Origin: Parcubacteria group bacterium LiPW_15
GTDB taxonomy: Bacteria > Patescibacteriota > Minisyncoccia > UBA6257 > 2-01-FULL-56-20
Direction: 5' to 3'
Length of the DNA stretch: 40,404 nt
Assembly (NCBI GenBank): GCA_007375645.1
Contig: VMER01000003.1
Location: 145,553-185,956, forward strand
The notes beneath the pieces are model-generated. The model saw only the letters and a program-made list of their open reading frames with translations, was not told where the DNA came from and did not search any database. Shown one piece after another: positions 7,699-15,693 of this stretch. The stretch's first letter is position 1, and the number at the start of each line of letters is the position of its first letter. Made by a program: the position numbers and the translations under genes.

Positions 7699-9534
7699 AT
7701 GTCCTCTTTCACAAAAAACCTCTTGCTCGCGATATTCGGCCTCTTTACAGTTTCTGTTGTCTTCTCTTCTTTCTTTTCCGCAGAGAACAATCCGGCGAAA
7801 GTTACCCTAAGCGATCTTTCCGCGAAGATCGAGGCCGGACAGGTAAAGTCCATTTCGGTCCAAGAAAACGACTTGACCGCGATACTTCAGGACGGCAGCA
7901 AAGTTATAACCAAAAAAGAAACCGATCTGGGGATCACGGAAACGTTTAAAAATCTCGGCGTTTCCGCGAACACGCTTCAAAAAGTTAATATCTCCATTGA
8001 CGAAGCTAGCGGGTTCTCATATTGGATGGGATTGATATTGCCGACCCTTTTGCCGCTTATCTTCATCGCTTTGATGTTCTACTTTATGTTCCGCCAGGCG
8101 AAGGGAGGAATGAATCAAGCCTTCAGTTTCGGCCGTTCCAATATAAAACTTTCGAATTTCGGCAAAGAACGCGTGACCTTCGAAGATGTCGCCGGACTCA
8201 AAGAAGCGAAAGAAGAATTGATCGAGGTTGTGGATTTCCTCAAAAATCCAAAGAAGTTTTTGGATATCGGCGCGCGGATTCCCCGGGGCATACTACTGGT
8301 CGGCCGTCCGGGAACCGGAAAAACTCTTTTGGCCCGCGCGGTTGCCGGTGAAGCCAACGTTCCATTCTTCACCATCTCCGCATCTGAATTCGTGGAAATG
8401 TTCGTAGGCGTCGGCGCCGCGAGAACCAGAGATGCTTTTATGGTCGCGAAGAAAGCCGGTCCCTCTATATTGTTTATTGACGAGATAGATGCCGTCGGAC
8501 GCCAGCGCGGCGCGGGCATGGGCGGAGGAAACGACGAACGGGAACAAACCTTGAACCAGATCCTTGTGGAGCTTGATGGTTTTGACCGCGAAACCCAGGT
8601 GATAGTCTTGGCTGCCACCAATCGCCCGGATATCTTGGACCCTGCACTCCTGCGACCCGGCCGCTTCGACCGCAATGTTGTTTTGGATCTTCCCGACATT
8701 AACGACCGCGAAGCGATACTCAAGATTCACGCCCGCGGAAAACAAATGGAAAAAGGCGCGGACCTCAGGAAGGTTGCCGCCCGAACCCCGGGCTTTTCGG
8801 GCGCGGATCTTGCGAACCTGATGAACGAAGCGGCTCTGCTTTCCGCCCGTCGCAACAAAAAGATAGTCGGGAACGACGAGCTTCTGGAATCTATTGAAAA
8901 AGTTATTCTCGGGCCGGAACGAAAGGGCCGAGTTATCTCCGTCAAAGAAAAAGAAGTGACTGCTTACCACGAAGGAGGCCACGCGCTGGTTGCGGCGGCG
9001 ATAAAGAATTCCGATCCGGTGCACAAAGTTTCCATCGTCTCTCGCGGCATGGCCGGAGGCTATACTATGAAGCTCCCCATCGAAGAACAGCGTCTTCGGA
9101 CCAAAAAACAATTTATGGCCGATCTCGCGATGATGCTCGGCGGATTCGTCGCGGAAAAATTAACCTTTAAAGATGTCTCAACCGGCGCTTCGAACGACCT
9201 GAAGGAAGCCACTTCTCTCGCTCACGACCTGGTCACCAAATACGGCATGAGCGAAAAGCTCGGCCCCATGACTTTCGGCAACACCAACGAAATGATCTTC
9301 CTGGGCCGGGAAATGACCACGGAAAAGAATTATTCCGAAGACGTCGCGAGAAAGATCGACGAGGAGGTTTCTTCGTTCATTGGCCGAGCCTATGAGGCCG
9401 CAACCGAGATATTAACCTCCAAGAAAAAAGTCCTGGACGCGATAGCCAAGAAACTTATAGAAAAGGAAACCCTGGAACAGGAAGAGTTCGCGGCGCTCCT
9501 TAAGCCGTTCAAAATTAAACTGGTAGAAGTATAA
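7699..9534 (+). CDS. ftsH: ATP-dependent zinc metalloprotease FtsH
   Basis: The 611-residue protein has the standard FtsH plan. There are two membrane helices (about residues 7-26 and 110-131) around an extracytoplasmic domain, then the AAA+ module with Walker A GRPGTGKT (202-209), Walker [10 protein letters not shown] (256-264), the pore block [10 protein letters not shown] and the SRH arginines (RPGRFDR, 319-325), then the zinc protease site HEGGH (424-428) and ASNDL (D500). It degrades membrane and soluble proteins at the cytoplasmic face. Two common residues differ: the first Pro of GPPGTGKT is Arg, and HEAGH is HEGGH. Both keep the ligands and the P-loop lysine, so activity is expected. 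No Shine-Dalgarno site precedes the ATG. Confidence 0.97.
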   Translation: MSSFTKNLLLAIFGLFTVSVVFSSFFSAENNPAKVTLSDLSAKIEAGQVKSISVQENDLTAILQDGSKVITKKETDLGITETFKNLGVSANTLQKVNISIDEASGFSYWMGLILPTLLPLIFIALMFYFMFRQAKGGMNQAFSFGRSNIKLSNFGKERVTFEDVAGLKEAKEELIEVVDFLKNPKKFLDIGARIPRGILLVGRPGTGKTLLARAVAGEANVPFFTISASEFVEMFVGVGAARTRDAFMVAKKAGPSILFIDEIDAVGRQRGAGMGGGNDEREQTLNQILVELDGFDRETQVIVLAATNRPDILDPALLRPGRFDRNVVLDLPDINDREAILKIHARGKQMEKGADLRKVAARTPGFSGADLANLMNEAALLSARRNKKIVGNDELLESIEKVILGPERKGRVISVKEKEVTAYHEGGHALVAAAIKNSDPVHKVSIVSRGMAGGYTMKLPIEEQRLRTKKQFMADLAMMLGGFVAEKLTFKDVSTGASNDLKEATSLAHDLVTKYGMSEKLGPMTFGNTNEMIFLGREMTTEKNYSEDVARKIDEEVSSFIGRAYEAATEILTSKKKVLDAIAKKLIEKETLEQEEFAALLKPFKIKLVEV

Positions 9535-9538
9535 GCAG

Positions 9539-9572
9539 ACCAAAAATGGCCCACTCTTGGGTCGTTTTTGGT
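9539..9572. terminator. Bidirectional terminator between ftsH and the convergent 103-aa gene
   Basis: ACCAAAAATGGCCC (9539-9552) pairs with GGGTCGTTTTTGGT (9559-9572) around a 6-nt loop, giving a roughly 14-bp stem whose arms are A- and T-rich at the base. It lies just past the ftsH stop. Confidence 0.8.
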
Positions 9573-9592
9573 ATTTTCATTTTTCCCCGCCC

Positions 9593-9904
9593 TTACTTGG
9601 CATAGGCGGCTTTTATAACTTCAAATTCGTTGCTTAGCGCCGTTTCGATCTTCTCGAGCAAACCCGGAGTCTTCGCGGCGAGCTCTTCCACCGCTGCTTC
9701 TAATTTATCGGAGTTTGTCGATTCGGACAGGCCCTCCGCGTCTTCCAGCGAAAGGTTAAGAAGAAGCGTCTCGATTATTATTTTGTCGAAATGCTCCAGC
9801 AGCTTGTCCGCCACTTCTTCCGCTTCGCTTTCCGGAAGGTTTATTCCCAAAGACGCCAAGAGTTCCCTTTTTTCTTTTTTCAAAATCAGTTCGGATTTAT
9901 CCAT
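9593..9904 (-). CDS. Small acidic helical protein of unknown function (DUF5663-like)
   Basis: The 103-residue protein is almost entirely helical and acidic (ELLASLGINLPESEAEEVAD; LEEL/LLEKIE patterns), without membrane segments. The layout, an N-terminal LGI-LPE block followed by KLLEHFDKIIIETLLLNL, recalls the small DUF5663-type proteins of Parcubacteria; this is from memory and tentative. Its ATG lies inside the last codons of the 1252-aa gene, with an 8-nt overlap, so translation is probably coupled and the two products may interact. Confidence 0.75.
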   Translation of the reverse strand: MDKSELILKKEKRELLASLGINLPESEAEEVADKLLEHFDKIIIETLLLNLSLEDAEGLSESTNSDKLEAAVEELAAKTPGLLEKIETALSNEFEVIKAAYAK

Positions 9905-12900
9905 TTTTGTTGGAATTTTTCTTTATGAACTCGACAATTTTCTTTTCGGAAGCGCCTTTCTTGATAAGTAAGTGTTCCCTACGTAGGTTTGAAAAATGAT
10001 TGTAGACGATAATCGAATTCGGCAAATCTCCCGGCGCAAATCCACCTTCTGTAATGGCTTTTTTGACAGTAGCCGCTATTCTTTTTATTTCCTCTGCTCC
10101 AATTATCATGTCGTCGGGAAAAGATATCTGCGGCAAAGATGGATTTTCTGCGTTGAAAGATTCTTGCTCCTTTATGGCCTCCTGTCGTTTTATCATCCTC
10201 TCGCTTATTTGTTCGATGCGCCCCTTGCCAGCGAGCCAACCGGCTACGTCCCCTAAATATTTTTTATCTACCTCAATCTCTCCGCTCGCAAGGATCCTGG
10301 GTTTCTGCCGGGTCAACCCGCGCATGGATATTTTGAGTCCACGCACGTCCTTAACAACTTCTTTTATCTCCGCGACACTCTTCTCAAAAGAGACTGCGTC
10401 TAGGGCGGTAATTCCCATGTCGTCCGCGACAGAAAGGGATATTCCGGACTCGCTGCGAATCTTTGTAACCAATGCTTGCACCTCATCACTCGTTATAACT
10501 TTTTCACTTTTCAGTCGTTTCACCTCCCTTCTTTCTGCCAGGTCATCCAAAAGCATGCCCCAAAAGCGTCCGCCATAGATTCCACCCCCGATCGAAAGCA
10601 CGGTTCCGCCGACAGCCAGGGCAATCTTCTCTGCGACACTCCCCGTCTTTTCACCTGCAACTTCTCGGCCAAGAGCCTTAGAACCCTCTTTGGCAACTAC
10701 TTCTCCTGCTTCAACAACCATCTCTTTTGGTGCCTCTGCCGCCGCTTCAGCCGTAGCCGAAACCGCTCCTTCATGCGCTTCGCGGAGCGCCCCTGCGGCC
10801 GCTTCTTTTACCTCTTCCACAACTTCATCGCTCGTCAGATGGCCGATAGCTCCCTCGTAGAAATTATTTTCGCCGGATGCCAGGGTCGCGCCTTCGTTTT
10901 TCATAAACTCGATGGTTTCCGAGGAAAGAGAGCTACGGACAATGCCGGACAAGTTTTCTATCTGTTTATCGGAAAGCATATCTGCCTTTTCGAGCGCCTC
11001 ATATATTCTCTCCGCGGGAATAGCAATGTGTTCTCCGGGGCGAAGATTTGCCACACCCACATCCGCCAGATTCTTCTGCAGCCAATCTTCCGCGTAAACC
11101 ATTTTTTCCGGCGGGAAGTCATTTACGATTCCCAGTTTTGAAAAATTCGCGACCAGGTCATGGATTCCCTTCCTGGCCACATGAGTCAAACCATCGCCTT
11201 GCTGGACCTCAACCGCAAAATCCCGGCGCATAATTTCTCCGAGCATTTCGCCGACATTCTTTTTCGCCATCGCGTTCGCGGCCGCAAAACTTTTCTCCAC
11301 GGCTCCGTTCGCTTCCGGGCCCAAGACCGCAACCGCCGCTACGCCTTTCTCCGCAGTCGCACCCGCTTTTTCTTCGGCAACTATGGCCGCTCCTTTTTTC
11401 ACCGCGCTCTCCACCGCATCGCTTTCCGCGCCAATGTGGTCCGAAATAAATCCGGTAATAGCGCCTCCGATCGCACCGCCAAAAGCGCCGATGACCGCCC
11501 CGCGCAGAGCCGCACCGCCCAGCTTCTTCCACTCCGCCGGTCCGCGTTCAAGCGTTATGCCTTTTATCAATTTTTTGATATCTTTCTTTTCTGTTTTACT
11601 GATGTCCTCCGCGTTTTTCTCTGCGATCTTCAATATTGCGACAATCTTATCCTTACCCTCCAATCCCGCGGTTTCTTTTTTGGCATCCAAAAGAGTCTTG
11701 GCCGCGCGCAGTTCTTCCGCGACCACAGCAAGTTCCTCTTCATCTCCGGAGATTTTCTTTTTTTCGTACAGATCGTTTATTTTCGCGTAGACCAAAGCCT
11801 TCTCCTCGTCGGTCTCCGCCGCATCAAACTGGTCGATCACGCTCCCCGCCCGAAACTTCCTCTTTTCTTCCCAAAGTTCTTTTCCGAATCCGACAGCCGC
11901 TCCGGCCACGGCTCCCGCCGCTATCCCGACCGCCAAATTGCTTCCCAGGGCGTAACGAAAAGATTTTTTGATAAGCATTCTCGCCGCTCCGCCGGAAACT
12001 ACGCCACCCGCAAGCGACATCCAACCGCCTTTTTCGGTTATATATTTTTTTATTTTGGCGGTAAACCTGCTCGTGGATTCCTCGGTTTGAAGTTCTTTTG
12101 CGAGATTCTCTTTTTCTTCCTCGCTCGCGGCGGGAATCGCCGCTTCCACCGCGGCCGCTACCGCCACCGGGTCAGCCAAAACCTTCTCGGCCTCTTCGGC
12201 CGCAACTTCCGCTATTTCTGTTGGGGCGAGTTCTTTTCCTTCGCTTGGCTCCGCTTCCGATTCCGTAACTTCGCCGTGCGGCGCTGCTTTTATCCCGTGA
12301 AGATTCGGCCACGCCTCAACCATCTTGTTCGAATGATCGATAAAATCCTTGAACTTTTTTGTGCCAAATTTTTTTCTTTTTTCCTCCTCGGACAAACTAG
12401 GCGAAAGTAATTCTTTTTGCGCCTCCTCGATGTCTCGCAATAGAGTTCTGACCGCATTTTCAAATCCCGGCCATTTATTCTGCCCTTTTAGTTCTTCTAA
12501 TCTCGTTCGCAGGTTTTCCGCCTGCTCGGTTATTTTGCCTAAATCCGCACCCCTCCATTCGGCCTCCTCGGCTTTTTTCTTTTCAATTCTTGCGAAGGTA
12601 TCTCCGATTACGCCGTATTTATTTCGATAGGCATCGGCCTTCTCCGGATTTTCCAAAACAAATTTTTCCCAGGCGGCGCGAGAAACCGGGCCAAAGGTCG
12701 CGCTCCACTCGTCAGGTTCGGGGCTTATATTCCCGACTGCACGCTGAGTGGCTTTGGTTATTTCATCCTTGAGCGCAGCAATTGCCGGATCTTCCGCCGG
12801 ATTTTCATATAGTTTGACCTCGGTTGGCTTTGCGCCAGTCTCCGCAGCCTTAGCTTTGTCGTCAGCAATTTCCGGCACCGCGCTCTTTCCTTCCGCTCTA

Positions 12901-13655
12901 TCAAGCGCCTCTGTGATTGCTCCGAATTTGCCACGATAAGCCGCCGCCTTCTCCGGATTTTCCGAAACAAATTTATCCCAGGCAGTGCGCGATGCGGGGC
13001 CGATGGCGGCGTTCCACTCCTCGGCTGTCGGGTTTATTTTCCCGATCGTTCGTTTGACGGAGTTGGTTATTTCGAGCTTCAGCGCGATAACCGCCGGATC
13101 TTCCGACGGATTTTCATATATCTTGCCTGCCTCTTCTTTTTTTTCTTTTTTCTTGACCTCTATGACCGGTTTGAAAATAATCGGCTTCGGGGCCTCCTCT
13201 GCGACCGGCTCCGTCGCCGACTCTCGTTCAAGCTCGATCGCGTACAAATCGGGATGCTTCCCGAGAGAAAGTTCTTTGATGAGGGACAAGATTCTGTCCC
13301 TGTTTTTATAAATTTCATCTTTTTCGTCTCCGTTGTTCAAGCACTCGAAAAGAACCGGAGACTCAATACGAAAAACAGTTGCCGCTTGTTCTGCGGGCGG
13401 CAGATCGTTCTTCCACTCCAAAATGTCATGATAGTTATCGCTCCTAACTTCGTATTGTTCCTCCTTGCCGGTCTCCGCGTCTTTTTCCGCCTCCATCCCC
13501 ACATATTCGATCTTGAACTCATCGGGGTCCAAGTGCAGGGCCTCGCGAAGATAATTATTCAGCGGGTCGCTATACCGCTTCTCGCTTTCGGGGCTGGTTT
13601 GCTCTGTTTTCGCCGCGGATGGCTGAACATCCGGTCCTTGGTTTTCGGTGGTCAT
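9897..13655 (-). CDS. Giant 1252-aa membrane protein with tandem repeat and LysM-like segment
   Basis: No family is recognised for the whole protein. In order: a charged N-terminus (1-175); two copies of a 77-residue unit (180-256 and 283-359), each with ENP-EDPA, a helix, EEW or DEW, GP-SR-AW-KFV-ENPEKA-AYR-K; an Ala/Glu-rich linker; three Gly/Ala-rich hydrophobic regions (about 545-592, 711-740, 1010-1035) suited to membrane hairpins or glycine zippers; a LysM-like segment (about 813-880: VQQGDGLTHVARKG to LRPGEHIAIP); and a charged C-terminal domain. This suggests an envelope scaffold with a cell-wall-binding element, which is inference. A TAATAT/CATAAT box lies 5-7 nt before the ATG, so it is leaderless. 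It overlaps the 103-aa gene by 8 nt. Confidence 0.85.
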   Translation of the reverse strand: MTTENQGPDVQPSAAKTEQTSPESEKRYSDPLNNYLREALHLDPDEFKIEYVGMEAEKDAETGKEEQYEVRSDNYHDILEWKNDLPPAEQAATVFRIESPVLFECLNNGDEKDEIYKNRDRILSLIKELSLGKHPDLYAIELERESATEPVAEEAPKPIIFKPVIEVKKKEKKEEAGKIYENPSEDPAVIALKLEITNSVKRTIGKINPTAEEWNAAIGPASRTAWDKFVSENPEKAAAYRGKFGAITEALDRAEGKSAVPEIADDKAKAAETGAKPTEVKLYENPAEDPAIAALKDEITKATQRAVGNISPEPDEWSATFGPVSRAAWEKFVLENPEKADAYRNKYGVIGDTFARIEKKKAEEAEWRGADLGKITEQAENLRTRLEELKGQNKWPGFENAVRTLLRDIEEAQKELLSPSLSEEEKRKKFGTKKFKDFIDHSNKMVEAWPNLHGIKAAPHGEVTESEAEPSEGKELAPTEIAEVAAEEAEKVLADPVAVAAAVEAAIPAASEEEKENLAKELQTEESTSRFTAKIKKYITEKGGWMSLAGGVVSGGAARMLIKKSFRYALGSNLAVGIAAGAVAGAAVGFGKELWEEKRKFRAGSVIDQFDAAETDEEKALVYAKINDLYEKKKISGDEEELAVVAEELRAAKTLLDAKKETAGLEGKDKIVAILKIAEKNAEDISKTEKKDIKKLIKGITLERGPAEWKKLGGAALRGAVIGAFGGAIGGAITGFISDHIGAESDAVESAVKKGAAIVAEEKAGATAEKGVAAVAVLGPEANGAVEKSFAAANAMAKKNVGEMLGEIMRRDFAVEVQQGDGLTHVARKGIHDLVANFSKLGIVNDFPPEKMVYAEDWLQKNLADVGVANLRPGEHIAIPAERIYEALEKADMLSDKQIENLSGIVRSSLSSETIEFMKNEGATLASGENNFYEGAIGHLTSDEVVEEVKEAAAGALREAHEGAVSATAEAAAEAPKEMVVEAGEVVAKEGSKALGREVAGEKTGSVAEKIALAVGGTVLSIGGGIYGGRFWGMLLDDLAERREVKRLKSEKVITSDEVQALVTKIRSESGISLSVADDMGITALDAVSFEKSVAEIKEVVKDVRGLKISMRGLTRQKPRILASGEIEVDKKYLGDVAGWLAGKGRIEQISERMIKRQEAIKEQESFNAENPSLPQISFPDDMIIGAEEIKRIAATVKKAITEGGFAPGDLPNSIIVYNHFSNLRREHLLIKKGASEKKIVEFIKKNSNKNG

Positions 13656-13748
13656 TGTTAATATTATGTTCCGCCCCTTCTAAAAAATAAAGCCCGATGC
13701 TCGCCCCAGAATAATATTGGGCGATTTTCTACGACGCCCGGGAAATGG

Positions 13749-13777
13749 TTGACAGAATCCCACAAGCGCACTACCCT
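13749..13777 (+). promoter_or_regulatory. Promoter of the structured RNA
   Basis: TTGACA (13749-13754), a 17-nt spacer and TACCCT (13772-13777). The -35 is perfect; the -10 keeps the TA-N3-T core. Confidence 0.65.
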
Positions 13778-13783
13778 AACGAT

Positions 13784-13971
13784 GGTCGAAGGCGTAGGTG
13801 TCTCCAATTAGGCACCGACCTGGAGGCTGCGGACACGCAGTGGAGATCGCTTTCACGGGAAGTTCGGTCCTTCCGGAAACTTCCGCGGCCGGTACACGGC
13901 CGAGCCCGTACATGCGCGCGGGTGAGCACAAGGCGACTACTGAGCCACAGGGCAAGGTAGTCGCCATTTTT
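13784..13971 (+). ncRNA. Candidate structured small RNA, about 188 nt, class unknown
   Basis: The segment lies between a promoter and an intrinsic terminator, is GC-rich and packed with hairpins. These are CTGCG-GACA-CGCAG; a long hairpin with GGAAGTT/AACTTCC outer and CGG/CCG inner helices; CGGCCG-GTACA-CGGCCG; and a 3' stem GGCGACTAC (13932-13940) / GTAGTCGCC (13957-13965) with a 16-nt loop and then ATTTTT. Near the 5' end GGTG/CACC and GGTCG/CGACC can pair, and TCTCC could pair further on with GGAGA. I looked for signatures of tmRNA, SRP RNA, RNase P RNA and 6S RNA and found none convincing. The overlapping short frames lack Shine-Dalgarno sites and protein-like composition. It might instead be a leader for def, but the terminator precedes a separate def promoter. 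Confidence 0.6.
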
Positions 13972-14014
13972 AATTCAAAAATTACGGCTCCTCTTTTTGA
14001 TATACTGAACATAA

Positions 14015-14539
14015 ATGATTATTAGAAACGCTACCCAGGTTGGAAATCCGATAATTCGGAAACGCTCAAAACCGATAAGAATGGTTAAGTCCGCCGAAAC
14101 AAGGAAGTTGGTAAAAAATCTTACCGATTCCATGCGCTATCACGATCTTGTCGGCATGGCGGCACCGCAAATCGGCGTTAATCTAAGGGTATTTGTAACC
14201 GAGGTTAGAAAAACCAAAACAAGGAATCCGAAGTTGGTAGACCCACTGAGAGTCTTTATCAATCCAAGAATAGTTCGCTTTTCAAACAAAAAGGCTTTGA
14301 TATGGGAGGGGTGCGGAAGCGTGGCTCGTTCTAATCTGTTCAGTATTGTGAGGAGGCCGGCAGAAGTGACCGTTGTAGCCCTTGATCAAAAGGGAAACAA
14401 ATTCAGGTTAAGCGCGAAAGGATTATTGGCCCGCATCATTCAGCACGAGACAGACCACCTAGATGGAAGGGTGTTCCTCGATAGGATTTCTGATACCAAA
14501 ACCCTCATGAGCAGAGAGGAATACGTTAAGAAAGCTTAG
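14015..14539 (+). CDS. def: Peptide deformylase
   Basis: The 174-residue enzyme removes the formyl group from nascent chains at the ribosome. All three metal-site motifs are present: GMAAPQIG (residues 47-54), EGCGSV (98-103, Cys100 as ligand, with Gly where Leu is usual in EGCLS) and QHETDHLDG (143-151, His144 and His148 as ligands, Glu145 catalytic). Length is normal. A TATACT box (14001-14006) ends 8 nt before the ATG and no Shine-Dalgarno site is present, so the mRNA is probably leaderless and separate from the RNA gene upstream. The stop codon region runs straight into a partial tRNA copy. Confidence 0.95.
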   Translation: MIIRNATQVGNPIIRKRSKPIRMVKSAETRKLVKNLTDSMRYHDLVGMAAPQIGVNLRVFVTEVRKTKTRNPKLVDPLRVFINPRIVRFSNKKALIWEGCGSVARSNLFSIVRRPAEVTVVALDQKGNKFRLSAKGLLARIIQHETDHLDGRVFLDRISDTKTLMSREEYVKKA

Positions 14540-14560
14540 TGCGCGCGCCAGGAATCGAAC
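14539..14560 (-). other. Truncated copy of the tRNA-Ile 3' end
   Basis: Bases 14539-14553 are identical to 14695-14709, the 3' acceptor arm and T-stem of the nearby tRNA-Ile; one mismatch then precedes TCGAAC in both. The rest of the T-stem does not pair, so this is a 3'-end fragment, directly repeated 156 bp from the intact gene. Confidence 0.6.
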
Positions 14561-14627
14561 GTCGCTCCACTCCCTCACAACCTCTCGGTTTTGAGTAATT
14601 TCCTATACGGAGAAACCCCCGTTTCTC

Positions 14628-14668
14628 CGACCCTCTTCCCGTTCGAGTCCCGACTCATGGCAAAAAAA
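14628..14668 (+). other. Second tRNA 3'-end-like fragment before a terminator
   Basis: It contains CGACCC, then GTTCGAGTCCCGA (T-loop plus 3' T-stem), CTCATGGC and an A-run leading into a terminator, the same order as at 6729-6768. The matching 5' T-stem is absent. A separate 9-bp hairpin (CGGAGAAAC/GTTTCTCCG) lies just upstream at about 14608-14629. Confidence 0.4.
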
Positions 14669-14690
14669 TGACGACCCAAGTCGTCATTTT
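14665..14690. terminator. Bidirectional terminator downstream of tRNA-Ile
   Basis: AAAATGACGAC (14665-14675) pairs with GTCGTCATTTT (14680-14690) around CCAA. The stem ends in A/T runs on both strands, so it can end the minus-strand tRNA transcript and plus-strand reads from def. Confidence 0.85.
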
Positions 14691-14695
14691 ATTTG

Positions 14696-14767
14696 TGCGC
14701 GCGCCAGGACTCGAACCTGGAACCGGACGTGTATAAGACGTCTGCTCTACCGTTGAGCTACGCGCGC
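14696..14767 (-). tRNA. tRNA-Ile(UAU)
   Basis: A complete 72-nt cloverleaf: acceptor GCGCGCG/CGCGCGC with discriminator A, D-arm GCTC/GAGC, anticodon stem GACGT/ACGTC with loop CTTATAC, T-arm CCAGG-TTCGAGT-CCTGG. The anticodon is TAT, which reads AUA. Most bacteria read AUA with a CAU anticodon modified by TilS, so this form is notable. CCA is not encoded. Confidence 0.92.
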
Positions 14768-14827
14768 ATTCGGTTTCAGCTCACTGCCAATTATAAGCTC
14801 GGTCCCTAATCCGCTGCAACCTTCAAT

Positions 14828-15409
14828 TTATTTCAGCTTATCGAACCGGGCCATTGCCGCCATCGCTGATTGGTTAAAAGAGTTTACCGCGGTAACCTCC
14901 GCGTTTATTTTGTCCACCAACTGGGAAACTTCTGCTTGGGAGTGCCAGGTACCGGCAAATTTTTCGCGCAACACGGAAACCAGCTGATAGGTGTAGTCGC
15001 TGTAGTTGATGAGCCTTGAAAGCAACGCGAGCCTGTTGGAAACAGATTCCACGACCGCCTGCTTCGCCTCTTCTCCTCCGAGTTTCGGTAGCGCGGAAGT
15101 CATTATCTGAAGTTCTGCGGAAAGTTCCACGGCTTTGGCGCGCATTTCCTCCGTTCGTTTCGCAACGCCGATAACTTTTTCCAAAGCGCCCGAATAATTC
15201 CAATTCTTATCCAGCTCGTTCACAACCAAAAGCTCGTCTTTGATTTGAGTTGAAATACTTACTATCTCCTGTGAAATATCCGCGCCCCTCAAACGGGCTG
15301 TCTCAAAATCCTTGGGAGTCGCGGAAGCAAAAGCAATTATCTTATAGATTGCGTATCCTCCGAACAGTATCGCCGCGAAAATAACGTAGATTTTGCCTTT
15401 TTTCGTCAT
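14828..15409 (-). CDS. Membrane-anchored helical protein of unknown function
   Basis: The 193-residue protein has one N-terminal membrane helix (about residues 6-27) after MTKKGK, and the rest is predicted helical, with long amphipathic stretches (ELLVVNELDKNWNYSGALEKV; SAELQIMTSALPKL). No catalytic or metal motif is seen. The N-in orientation with an extracytoplasmic helical domain follows from the positive N-terminus. It has no close neighbour on the same strand, lying between tRNA-Ile and tRNA-Gly. I do not recognise a family. Confidence 0.75.
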   Translation of the reverse strand: MTKKGKIYVIFAAILFGGYAIYKIIAFASATPKDFETARLRGADISQEIVSISTQIKDELLVVNELDKNWNYSGALEKVIGVAKRTEEMRAKAVELSAELQIMTSALPKLGGEEAKQAVVESVSNRLALLSRLINYSDYTYQLVSVLREKFAGTWHSQAEVSQLVDKINAEVTAVNSFNQSAMAAMARFDKLK

Positions 15410-15538
15410 ATTATTCGTTGATGTATTCTACCCTCGGCCGGAGGGTGAAAGCAAGTGCTTTTTATGTTGCGCGCCGGCCGCCGGCATATTAAGATAATGA
15501 ACGACTCTGGCGCCTCTATTTATTAGAGGCCCGAGCCC

Positions 15539-15609
15539 GCGGGTGTCGTATAATGGCAATACCTCAGCTTTCCAAGCTGAAGCCAGGGGTTCGATTCCCC
15601 TCACCCGCT
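15539..15609 (+). tRNA. tRNA-Gly(UCC)
   Basis: Acceptor GCGGGTG/CACCCGC with discriminator T, D-arm GTAT/ATAC, anticodon stem TCAGC/GCTGA with loop TTTCCAA (anticodon TCC), T-arm AGGGG-TTCGATT-CCCCT. CCA is not encoded. A 7-bp hairpin (GCCTCTA/TAGAGGC, 15512-15530) lies directly upstream. Confidence 0.95.
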
Positions 15610-15693
15610 CAAAAAATACTCGCTCTCGCGCACCATTTCCCGCGGCCTGTTAACAACCTGTGGAATACTTTTTTAGGAAACCTTAATTTTCGC

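Noticed and set aside
13745-13960. 71-aa plus-strand ORF over the structured RNA
   Set aside because: No ribosome site, its start overlaps the promoter -35, the composition is Arg-rich as expected from random GC-rich sequence, and the segment is better explained by RNA hairpins.
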